This document shows, piece by piece, positions 9,015 to 17,105 of a DNA stretch of 41,723 nucleotides (within the stretch, counting starts at the first letter, position 1; each line of letters begins with the position of its first letter). The notes under the pieces were generated by a model. It searched no databases. It was not told where the DNA came from and was given only the letters and a program-made list of their open reading frames with translations. Both the position numbers and the translations under genes were made by a program. Where the stretch lies: contig CANQZS010000001.1 in the NCBI GenBank assembly GCA_947628385.1, forward strand, positions 1-41,723. Reading direction: 5' to 3'. Source of the stretch: an uncultured Clostridia bacterium (GTDB lineage Bacteria > Bacillota > Clostridia > Oscillospirales > Ruminococcaceae).

Positions 9015-11970
9015 CTTCTTCTGTTTCTTCCGTCTCTGTATCTTCGTTTGGTTCTTCGGGTTCCGGTGTTCCCGGTTTTGGTTCCGGTTCAGTATTAACT
9101 GTGCTGCTCGGCGTATATAGCTTACTGCTTTGTGCGTTCAGCCTCCGGTTATATGCTTCATACTCCGAATACCCTTTACAAGCCTCTACAGCGGCACTGG
9201 CGGCAAGATAAAGCTCTCTTGATGTATTATCATGCCCTGTATAATCTTCAAGCTTTTTCAGGGCGGTATTTGCCTTTTCCAGTAGCTCTTGTTTGGCTTT
9301 TGCCTCGCCTTCACGTTCTGCTTTCTCTTTTGCTGCTGCTTCGGCAGACTGCATTTCTGCCTTATGCGCCAGTTCTTTGTTCTGTTCCTCTATCTCCTTC
9401 TGCCGTGCCTGTTCCCGCGCTTCTTCAGCATGCTTTTCCCTTTGCTTTTGCAATTCACGCAGTTTCTCGTACGGAACACTACGCGCATCAAGCACGGACT
9501 TTTGATTGCTCAATCTGGTTAAATACCCGTTTTTAACATCGTTATCGGAAATAAGACCAATGAGCATATTTGCGTTCTGATAGGCTTCCTGTATCTTGTC
9601 AATGTCGTCAACGCTCTTACATGTCATATCCTCATAAGCTTTCAAGGCTGTCTCTGCTTCCTGCTGACGGTTTTTGTCCTGACTAAGCCACTCCTGCTCA
9701 TATATCCGCAGCTTTTCCGCCTCTCGGTCTTGTTCTTCCTTTTTGAGTTTATCTATAAGGATTTGCGAGAATAGGTCTGTATCACCCGTGTCAGCGTCCG
9801 TCATGTTACCGTTTGAATCAACGTTTCTTTCAATTACAGTAGCAGGACGTTCCCAGTCGAGTACGGGAAGGTCTTTATGTGTCTTGTCCATGAAGTCTTT
9901 CCAGATATTTATGGCGTACCTGCCCCTTGACAGATTAGGTATCTGACGCGGAGTGTCATATCCTACCCATACAGCCGTTGTATATTGCTTTGTATATCCG
10001 CAGTACCAACTATCCCGTTCATCGGACGTTGTGCCTGTTTTCGCGCCTGTGGGATGTCCTTCGACTTCAACGCCTGTACCGTCTGTTGTAACGGTTTTAA
10101 GCATATCGGTTAAGATATATGCCGTATCGGGTTCGTATACTTTGGCTTTCTGTATCTCGCCGTTAAATATAGTACCGCGTCCCTCATAATCAAGCCGTGT
10201 AATACAGATATTATCGGTATATATACCGCCGTTCTGAATGGTATAATACGCTTTCGCCATATCGCATACCCTTACGCCGTGCGTCATACCGCCCAAAGCG
10301 AGAGCGGATGTGTTATCGGTAGGAGTAAGTGTACCGAACCGCATAAGTGACATATATTCAAGGCTTGTTGAAGGTTTGATGTCGGATATAATCTGGAACG
10401 GAATGGTGTTGATTGACTTGGCAAGCGCATACCGTAATGTTACATCACCGCTGAAAGTGCGTGTTGAGTTTTGAGGACCGCCCTCTATATACGTGTCACG
10501 CATTACAAGGGACGGATAATATCTGCCGGTATCTATTGCCGGACCGTATACGGCTATAGGTTTTATGGCAGAACCCGGCTGACGTTCAGCTAAAAAGCCT
10601 CGGTTATATTCATCGTCCGTTCCTCTGCCGCCTACAATAGCCTTTACATACCCCGTGCTGTTGTCTATAACGACCGCAGCACCTTGCATGGCGTATTTGC
10701 CCGATACCGTGTCCGTTTCCGTAAATGATTTCAAGCCGTTATCCACGCTGTATTGTAAGCTGTTCTGCAGGTCGGTACTGAATGAGGTATATATCGTATA
10801 TCCACCGGCTCTTATTTCGTTTGAGTATGCCGTATATGTATTGGAATACCTATCCCTGTACGCCTGATATTCATTGTCGTCGTTAAAGGTGTATTGGAAG
10901 CCGAAATTATTAAGCTCCATGAGCTTCAACGTTGCGCAGTGTATGGCATAGCTCGTCTGATATGACTCTGTGCTTATTTCCGGCTGTTCAAGTACGAGAT
11001 TGACCGTTTCATTTGCGGCTTGCTGTCTTTCTTCTTCGGTTATATCCCCCGCGTTCAGCATTATATCGAGAACCTGATTGCGCCGTTCCGTAGCCTGTTC
11101 AAGATTGATTACGGGGTTGTATCTTGACGGGTTATTTGACATACCCACAAGCATAGCACACTCGGCAAGAGTAAGCCGACCGGGCGATTTGCCGAAATAA
11201 TACTTGGCAGCACCGCCTATACCGTAACATCCGTTACCGTAGTAATTGGAGTTGACATAAAACTCCATTATCTGTGACTTGCTGTATTTATCTTCAAGCT
11301 CCGGTGCGATAAAAAACTCGGTAAGCTTCCGGTTAAAGGTCTGTTCCTGCGTAAGCAGCATATTTTTTATGACCTGTTGTGTTATTGTAGAACCGCCCTG
11401 TGTAATATGCCCGAGGTTTTTGATATAGCTAAACCCCGCTCTTGCCAGTGCTGTATAGTCGATACCGTGATGTGACAAGAACCGTTTATCTTCAACGGCG
11501 ATATATCCCTGTTGTATATACTCCGGTACTTGGTCGATAGGTATATACTCATAGTTGCTTTTGTATATCTCTGCTATCTGCTCGTCATTTTCGTTGTATA
11601 TCCGTGTATTGTCAAGGAATTTGAAGGTGTTCTCATTTATGCTCGACAGCTTTTCATACGCTATCGCCTTTGCCTTTGATATATACGGACTGATGATACA
11701 TACACCGGCTATACCGCAGACGACAATAACGCCTATGACTGATAATATAACCGGTTTAAGAACCGATTTCTTTGGCTTATCTACCTTGTTGAGTGCTGTC
11801 TTGTACGCGCGTATTCTTTTGTCCAGTATATGAACCGATTGCCTGTCCATCGGCAGCGGATTATCGTTCTTCTTCTCGTTCCGTGCGAATATAACCATGA
11901 GTGACCGCTTCAGCGCGGCATATCTTTTATTAAGCTCGTCAATGAGCGTTTGTTTATTCTTCTTTCCCAT
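8998..11970 (-). CDS. Bifunctional class A penicillin-binding protein (GT51 + transpeptidase) with long charged C-terminal extension
   Basis: GT51 'VEDKRFLSHHGIDYTALARAGFSYIKNLGHITQGGSTITQQVIKNMLL'; transpeptidase 'RQPGSAIKPI' (SxxK), 'AKSINT' (SxN), 'TGAKTGTTSDERDSW' (KTG); N-terminal TM; coiled-coil and E/P-rich tail. Confidence 0.93.
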   Translation of the reverse strand: MGKKNKQTLIDELNKRYAALKRSLMVIFARNEKKNDNPLPMDRQSVHILDKRIRAYKTALNKVDKPKKSVLKPVILSVIGVIVVCGIAGVCIISPYISKAKAIAYEKLSSINENTFKFLDNTRIYNENDEQIAEIYKSNYEYIPIDQVPEYIQQGYIAVEDKRFLSHHGIDYTALARAGFSYIKNLGHITQGGSTITQQVIKNMLLTQEQTFNRKLTEFFIAPELEDKYSKSQIMEFYVNSNYYGNGCYGIGGAAKYYFGKSPGRLTLAECAMLVGMSNNPSRYNPVINLEQATERRNQVLDIMLNAGDITEEERQQAANETVNLVLEQPEISTESYQTSYAIHCATLKLMELNNFGFQYTFNDDNEYQAYRDRYSNTYTAYSNEIRAGGYTIYTSFSTDLQNSLQYSVDNGLKSFTETDTVSGKYAMQGAAVVIDNSTGYVKAIVGGRGTDDEYNRGFLAERQPGSAIKPIAVYGPAIDTGRYYPSLVMRDTYIEGGPQNSTRTFSGDVTLRYALAKSINTIPFQIISDIKPSTSLEYMSLMRFGTLTPTDNTSALALGGMTHGVRVCDMAKAYYTIQNGGIYTDNICITRLDYEGRGTIFNGEIQKAKVYEPDTAYILTDMLKTVTTDGTGVEVEGHPTGAKTGTTSDERDSWYCGYTKQYTTAVWVGYDTPRQIPNLSRGRYAINIWKDFMDKTHKDLPVLDWERPATVIERNVDSNGNMTDADTGDTDLFSQILIDKLKKEEQDREAEKLRIYEQEWLSQDKNRQQEAETALKAYEDMTCKSVDDIDKIQEAYQNANMLIGLISDNDVKNGYLTRLSNQKSVLDARSVPYEKLRELQKQREKHAEEAREQARQKEIEEQNKELAHKAEMQSAEAAAKEKAEREGEAKAKQELLEKANTALKKLEDYTGHDNTSRELYLAASAAVEACKGYSEYEAYNRRLNAQSSKLYTPSSTVNTEPEPKPGTPEPEEPNEDTETEETEEGEGVE

Positions 11971-12064
11971 GATTTTCTTCTTCCTTCCCTGAGCTATGTC
12001 CCCTTACAGACTGTGGACTGTTACATACGCATATCCCCATACGAAAACCAAAGTGGATTGTTAT

Positions 12065-12090
12065 AAAAAAAGCAGCATACGTGGACTGCT
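12065..12090 (-). terminator. Intrinsic terminator downstream of the TldR-like gene
   Basis: Reverse complement AGCAGtccacgtatgCTGCTTTTTTT. Confidence 0.6.
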
Positions 12091-12144
12091 ATATAACTTC
12101 TTGCTCATACGTCAAGCTTAAATTCGGGATGTCCCTTCCCTACT
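12081..12144 (-). repeat. Dispersed intergenic two-hairpin repeat, copy D (immediately downstream of the TldR-like gene)
   Basis: Transcript-sense: AGTAGGGAAGGGACATCCCGAATTTAAGCTTGacgtatgagCAAGAAGTTATATAGCAGTCCAC. Confidence 0.75.
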
Positions 12145-12152
12145 GTATCGTC

Positions 12153-13163
12153 TTACGCCGCTTCCTGCTCTGTAATCTCAGTTGTTTCCTCGTTTTCTTC
12201 GGTTTCGTCCGGTTCCTTTTCGAGCAGAATAAGCTTCTTGCCCCTGTCATGCATCTTATATGTCAAAATCGTGACAAAATCACACCACGCGTTATCAAGT
12301 ATCGCCTGACGTTTCTCGTCATCCTTTTCCTTTGCAAGCAGTTTCTTGACCGAAACATCGTCGATGTAGATGTAGTCATACGTGTTTGCAAGCTCCGTAG
12401 TGCGCTTCTGTATAAAATCGCGTCTCTGATTTGCTATATGCTTATGTATCTTGGCGAGACGCACACGTATTTTTTCGTAGTTGTTTGAGCCTTCCTGTTT
12501 CTTGCTCAATACCTTCTGCGCCCGTATCATTCTGCTGTAAGACAGGTCATAGAATTTCGGCATACCCGCATAGTTGCCGTTATCATCAACATACAAGTCT
12601 GTGTCGGAAAAATGCAGTGTGATTGAATTTTCTTCGGATAATTCCTTTTCCTGTATGTTTTCGACGTATGCGCATCCTATCGACACGTAATACTTACCGT
12701 CCGGGTCCTGTGATACGGTACATGATTTTGGAATATATCCTTCAGGTATCGGTCTGTGAACGTTCATCCTTACCGCGCCTGCTTTTCTAAGCCTAATCAT
12801 GTCTCCCATCATGCCCTGAAACGGTATGGTATATGATTTATGCGATGCCCTTTTTGACTTAAACTTCGGATACGCCGACGCCTTTACCTTGAAGAAGTTT
12901 GAATATGCCGCGTCAAGATGCCTGAGCGAATATGTCAACGCAGACGAGTCTACTTCCTGCAAGAAAGTGTTTTCTTTTTTCATCTGTGTTAAATCCCTTT
13001 GACATTCATAGTAGTTTACCGTTCTTTTTTCTTTTTCATAAGCCGACTTGCGTATGTCCAGATAATAGTTATATACGAACCTTACGCAGCCAAACGACTT
13101 ATTCATAAACTCCTGCTGTTCCTCTGTCGGATAAATTCTGTACTTAAATGCTTTGTGTGCCAT
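12153..13163 (-). CDS. TnpB-family protein with degenerated/truncated RuvC nuclease: TldR-like candidate
   Basis: TnpB N-terminus 'FKYRIYPTEEQQEFMNKSFGCVRFVYNYYLD', 'SALTYSLRHLDAAYSNFFK', 'YPKFKSKRASHKSYT'. RuvC-I 'GIDLGLKD' equivalent is 'SITLHFSDTD'; RuvC-II 'IEDL' equivalent is 'IDDV'; protein ends after 'GKKLILLEKEPDETEENEE' with no zinc finger and no RuvC-III DRDxNAA. Confidence 0.85.
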   Translation of the reverse strand: MAHKAFKYRIYPTEEQQEFMNKSFGCVRFVYNYYLDIRKSAYEKEKRTVNYYECQRDLTQMKKENTFLQEVDSSALTYSLRHLDAAYSNFFKVKASAYPKFKSKRASHKSYTIPFQGMMGDMIRLRKAGAVRMNVHRPIPEGYIPKSCTVSQDPDGKYYVSIGCAYVENIQEKELSEENSITLHFSDTDLYVDDNGNYAGMPKFYDLSYSRMIRAQKVLSKKQEGSNNYEKIRVRLAKIHKHIANQRRDFIQKRTTELANTYDYIYIDDVSVKKLLAKEKDDEKRQAILDNAWCDFVTILTYKMHDRGKKLILLEKEPDETEENEETTEITEQEAA

Positions 13164-13196
13164 TTTAATTACTTCCTTTCTTTGTGAATATTAACT

Positions 13197-13250
13197 GTGG
13201 ACTGTTTCTTGCTGTAAAACAAGCAAATGCAAGGCTGTCCCATCCTCATA
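13197..13250 (-). repeat. Dispersed intergenic repeat, copy E (upstream of the TldR-like gene)
   Basis: Transcript-sense: GAGGATGGGACAGCCTTGCATTTGCTTGttttacagCAAGAAACAGTCCAC. Confidence 0.6.
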
Positions 13251-13251
13251 T

Positions 13252-13947
13252 TTATAACCCCAGAGCCGCTTTTGCGAGCGAGTCTGCAAGGTCATTGTAT
13301 TTATCTCCCGAATGACCTTTTACCTTTTTGAACTCGACTATAAGCCGGTTCGAGATTGAATTGCAGAAATGCCGATAGGCTTTTGTTCCCGGCTTGTTCG
13401 CTTTCCATCTGCCGGTCGCCCATTTCTCGATGCCCTCATAGTCGTAGTATAGCTGTAAGTGCGATACGCCCTGATGAAGACACCAACGCATAGCTGTCTC
13501 TGCGCCCATAAGTTCACCGGCGACATTACGCATAGTTGACAATTCCTTGTTATGATAGCTGTTATTTAAATAAATCTCCCTGCCGTCATGGGAAATGACG
13601 ACTCCATACGCAAATTTATTTGTTCTCGCATCATAACTGCCGTCTACGTAAGCTATAGCTGTCGCTCGTTCGCCTGTGAGCAGCTTATGTGTTTTCTGCC
13701 ATGTCTTTATGCCTTCCGGCTGCTTGGATATAGCCGGTCTTGACGGTTTTCTCGGCTGCCTACCTGACGATTTGCCCGGTGCGTTGTCAGGGACTTCACC
13801 TAAATAGTCAATAGCTTCTTGCCTTGTACGAAACCCCTTGTACTCGCAGTTTTGAAACCCGTCTACCTGTTTCTTACACTCATCCCAAGTATCGAAAATA
13901 CCTGTTGTATAGCCGTTTCGGACTGCATAAAAATTATTCTTACTCAT
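13252..13947 (-). CDS. rnhA: Ribonuclease HI with N-terminal viroplasmin-like domain
   Basis: 'FYAVRNGYTTGIFDTWDECKKQVDGFQNCEYKGFRTRQEAIDYLG' (viroplasmin) and RNase H 'AIAYVDGSYDARTNKFAYGVVI ... ELMGAETAMRWCL ... VKGHSGDKYNDLADSLAKAAL'. Confidence 0.92.
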   Translation of the reverse strand: MSKNNFYAVRNGYTTGIFDTWDECKKQVDGFQNCEYKGFRTRQEAIDYLGEVPDNAPGKSSGRQPRKPSRPAISKQPEGIKTWQKTHKLLTGERATAIAYVDGSYDARTNKFAYGVVISHDGREIYLNNSYHNKELSTMRNVAGELMGAETAMRWCLHQGVSHLQLYYDYEGIEKWATGRWKANKPGTKAYRHFCNSISNRLIVEFKKVKGHSGDKYNDLADSLAKAALGL

Positions 13948-13974
13948 GTTTTCTCACCTCCTCTGTAATATAAT

Positions 13975-14034
13975 CATGGACTTTCTTCTTGCCTACATAT
14001 CAAGCAAAATTCGGGCAGTCCCATCCCTATATAT
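13975..14034 (-). repeat. Dispersed intergenic two-hairpin repeat, copy F
   Basis: Transcript-sense: TATAGGGATGGGACTGCCCGAATTTTGCTTGatatgtaggCAAGAAGAAAGTCCATG. Confidence 0.7.
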
Positions 14035-14110
14035 ATTTTTAAGTTATATATATAAATATAACTATATATATCTCTCTATATATAAAGATATACAGTATAT
14101 CTCTTATCTG
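14035..14110. other. AT-rich tract with short inverted repeats
   Basis: ttttaagttatatatataaatataactatatatatctctctatatataaagatatacagtatatctc; AGTTATATatataaATATAACT. Confidence 0.5.
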
Positions 14111-14131
14111 TTCTGTATTGTTTCTGTTTTC

Positions 14132-14386
14132 CTATGGCTTCGACTGAACAAGTTGGCGAAGCCGTAAGTCTTTAGAAATTTCAGCCGTGCTATGGTAGTG
14201 AGCTTAATTACCGGTTCAGCTACACCGGCAGTGACACTGTTGCAGGCAGAAAACTCAAGGCTGAACCTTTTGGCTCTATGCTGTAGCTAAATCTAATGGC
14301 TGAACTTGTTCAGTCAGCAGCTTCGCCACAAGGCTGAAATTGTTGTGCTTGTGTTGCTTGTTCAGCGAAGCCATAGAACGTCCATT
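14132..14386. repeat. Complex nested/crossing inverted-repeat region with iterated TTCAGCC/GGCTGAA motif
   Basis: Outer arms CTATGGCTTCG-A-CTGAACAAG / CTTGTTCAGCGAAGCCATAG (~20 bp, one bulge); GGCGAAGC/GCTTCGCC; AATTTCAGCC/GGCTGAAATT; GGTTCAGC/GCTGAACC; CAGTGtCACTG. Confidence 0.75.
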
Positions 14387-14387
14387 C

Positions 14388-14433
14388 GAGTATATACAGG
14401 GATGGGGATATAACCCCCCTATACATACTCGAA
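14388..14433. repeat. Long imperfect inverted repeat
   Basis: CGAGTATATACAGGG ... CCCCTATACATACTCG. Confidence 0.6.
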
Positions 14434-14608
14434 AAGACATTCATATAAAGCAGAAGATTGAAAACTTTAATTAACTGGTATAAGTTTTCAGTTTGCCATA
14501 TAACGGAGAAATTCAACCATTTTTACATCTATTATCCGATGTAACGCCGAGCCGCCCGACGTTTAGGTATCATGGTCTGTGCATATAGCACCGGCTCATA
14601 CAAACACT

Positions 14609-14626
14609 GTATATACGCGTATATAC
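14609..14626. repeat. 18-bp perfect palindrome
   Basis: GTATATACGCGTATATAC. Confidence 0.7.
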
Positions 14627-14981
14627 GTAAATGTTCATATTTTTCCTACCAAACAGATTTTATAGCGTACAATTTTTGCGCTTGACGGTCTGAATGTAAT
14701 TCTCCCTTCTTACATGTAATCATCCCGGTAGATTTTCTGCATCGGCTCTGAGCTCACCTGCTGCTTTTTTACGCAATGTCAAACATATACCTAATGTGTG
14801 ACATCCAAAAAAACATCGCCTTAAAAAAGATATTTAGTTGTGAGAGAAACTTTTGAGGGAAAAAGTTCTTCATTTCCCCCCTATAAATTAGATAAGCGTT
14901 TTTTCACGTTTTTTTGAAAATTTTTGAAAAAAATATTTACAAAATCTATCGTGTTTATTTGTGTAAAATTATGAAATATGC

Positions 14982-15010
14982 AAAAAAGAGAACAGTGTTC
15001 TTCTGTTCTC
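14982..15010 (-). terminator. Intrinsic terminator of the virD4 transcript
   Basis: Reverse complement GAGAACAGaagaacaCTGTTCTCTTTTTT. Confidence 0.8.
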
Positions 15011-15020
15011 CTTATTGTTC

Positions 15021-17015
15021 CTATTCATCGGCGAATGTTATCTCGTTATTTGAAAGCGGTTCATCCGCCCAATACTCTGCGAAATCCGACATATCAAGCT
15101 CAATATCCGCGCCTTCCGGTATCTCCTTTTTTAAGGGCGGCGGTTCATCTTTTGGCTTGAACCTGCTCATAACCGCTGAAAAGATACCGTTTTGCTCTGA
15201 TGTATCATCATCGTCATCATTTTCAGGTCTGTTCCCGTACTCTTGCTGTTTCAGGTAGCTTTCTAGATACATTCTGTCCTGTTCCTCGTATCTCTTTCTG
15301 CCTTCCGTATCGGTTATGGACGGTCTTTCGGTTATAGGCACGTCACGGAACTTGTTAGCTTCGGGATGCTGTGAGAAGTCATACTTGTACGCTTCCATGA
15401 CGTTCTTGCCACGGAATATTATAAGCGACCTGTCCAATGGGAAACGAAGTATCTCGTCAGGCGTATATATCTTGCGTTTACCGTCACCGCTGCTGTGTTT
15501 ATGACCTATACTGATTAAAGGTTCTATCTTTTCATGCTGTACCGTTCCTACCTTGACCGTTGTCTCTCCGGCACGGTCAGAGATGAATTTTGCTGTTATG
15601 GGGTCATTGCAGCCTAAAAGCAAGTGCGTGTCACAGTTACTTAGGATGGTTTGCCATTTGCCGTTAGGATACCGTTCTTCAAGCTGTGTTATGTTCTGGA
15701 ATATAACCGATATGTTAATGTCACGGCTTCTTACCGTTGCTATTTTCTTTTCAAAATCCGCGATTGTTCCTATATTCGGAAACTCATCAAGAAGATAGTT
15801 TATCGGTACAGGGCATTTGTTCCCGTGCGTATCAGCATAGTCTACTTGGTCTATAAACGCGAACGAGAAGAATAGCGTAGATAGGAAGTTTAACGCCGAA
15901 TGTTGGTCGGACATTATACAGAAATACGCACAAGGCTTTTTAGCCGGAAGCGTCAGGTCAATATCGTCCTTTGCGGTAATTCTCTTGATAATATCGGCTT
16001 GGAACACCTGTAATCTGTTCGACAAGCCGGTTATAATATTGCCGCGCATGTTATCGGAACCTTGCTTAAATGTCATGTACGGACCGACACATAATTGCTC
16101 ATCTTGTGCTAAACTCATGCTGTCAAACATGGTATCAAGATATTTTTCGCCGAGCGGATTTTGAATAAGGTCATACGCGTCGCCTATAGACTGCTTGCCT
16201 AATGTTTTATAGTCATGTCCGCGTTCTACTCGAAGCATAAGAGCCTTTAACAGTGACATGGCGGCATTATCCCATACGTCGCCTTTACCCGTTCCTGTGT
16301 TCTGGATAACAACAGACGCGAATATCTGTGCGCGTATCTCGTCGCCGCGTAATTCTTTAAGACAGTCCCAACCATCGGATTTATCGGGATGAACTAAGTC
16401 AAAAACACGTACAATATATCCGTTATCTTTCAAATATTGAGCCGTTGATTCGTAAAGCTCGCCTTTCGGATCGGTAACAATTACAGACTCACGGCGTTTA
16501 ACTGTTTGTATAATGAAAGGGCGAGCATAACCTCGTGATTTACCGCTTCCGCTGCATCCAAATACGGCTACGTGCTTATTCATTCGGCTTTTCATGTCTG
16601 TGTTTATAAGCTTCTTACCGCTTTTGTCCAACTGCCCCAATATTGTTCCTTCCGCTTTCTGAGGGGTATTGATTTTTGCATATCCGTCTATATCCGAAGA
16701 ATCCAGTTTACCCGCCGTTCCATATACACCTGAGTCGGAATACTTGAAATTGCGCTCGTCAAAAGTAAACAGGTCAAAATTATTTTTCTTTGCAACCAAT
16801 ACAATACCGCCTATCATTAACAGGAAGATAATTACAGCCATACTGAAGGAGAACCCTGTTTGCGGCATATCACGTATTAGTGTAATGGGGTTAAATGACA
16901 TTGATTTCCCTGCCAATACATGCCTGAATATCATAGCAAGGTATATGGATATAACGAACATAATACCTAACGCTTTTAATATGGTCTTTTTCTTCTTTTT
17001 CAATAATTCAAGCAT
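15021..17015 (-). CDS. virD4: VirD4/TraG-type type IV coupling protein
   Basis: N-terminal TM helices, Walker A 'GCSGSGKSRGYARPFI', 'VTDPKGELYESTAQYLKDNGYIVRVFDL', Walker B 'YLLDEFPNIGTI'. Confidence 0.92.
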   Translation of the reverse strand: MLELLKKKKKTILKALGIMFVISIYLAMIFRHVLAGKSMSFNPITLIRDMPQTGFSFSMAVIIFLLMIGGIVLVAKKNNFDLFTFDERNFKYSDSGVYGTAGKLDSSDIDGYAKINTPQKAEGTILGQLDKSGKKLINTDMKSRMNKHVAVFGCSGSGKSRGYARPFIIQTVKRRESVIVTDPKGELYESTAQYLKDNGYIVRVFDLVHPDKSDGWDCLKELRGDEIRAQIFASVVIQNTGTGKGDVWDNAAMSLLKALMLRVERGHDYKTLGKQSIGDAYDLIQNPLGEKYLDTMFDSMSLAQDEQLCVGPYMTFKQGSDNMRGNIITGLSNRLQVFQADIIKRITAKDDIDLTLPAKKPCAYFCIMSDQHSALNFLSTLFFSFAFIDQVDYADTHGNKCPVPINYLLDEFPNIGTIADFEKKIATVRSRDINISVIFQNITQLEERYPNGKWQTILSNCDTHLLLGCNDPITAKFISDRAGETTVKVGTVQHEKIEPLISIGHKHSSGDGKRKIYTPDEILRFPLDRSLIIFRGKNVMEAYKYDFSQHPEANKFRDVPITERPSITDTEGRKRYEEQDRMYLESYLKQQEYGNRPENDDDDDTSEQNGIFSAVMSRFKPKDEPPPLKKEIPEGADIELDMSDFAEYWADEPLSNNEITFADE

Positions 17016-17060
17016 GATACATTACCTCCTCTCCAATTATTGATATAAACCATACACTAT

Positions 17061-17090
17061 CCCCATGCGGTATATATAGCCGCATGGGGT
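17061..17090. repeat. Perfect intercistronic hairpin without T-tract (virD4/hydrolase gap)
   Basis: CCCCATGCGGtatatataGCCGCATGGGG. Confidence 0.65.
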
Positions 17091-17105
17091 GTGTATTATT
17101 GTAAA

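Noticed and set aside
9132-9536. Plus-strand ORFs opposite the PBP C-terminal region
   Set aside because: Shadow ORFs caused by the repetitive A/E/K/Q-rich coiled-coil codons.
14310-14516. 68-aa minus-strand ORF in the non-coding block
   Set aside because: Overlaps dense inverted repeats, no convincing RBS, no domain; the region is better described as structured non-coding DNA.
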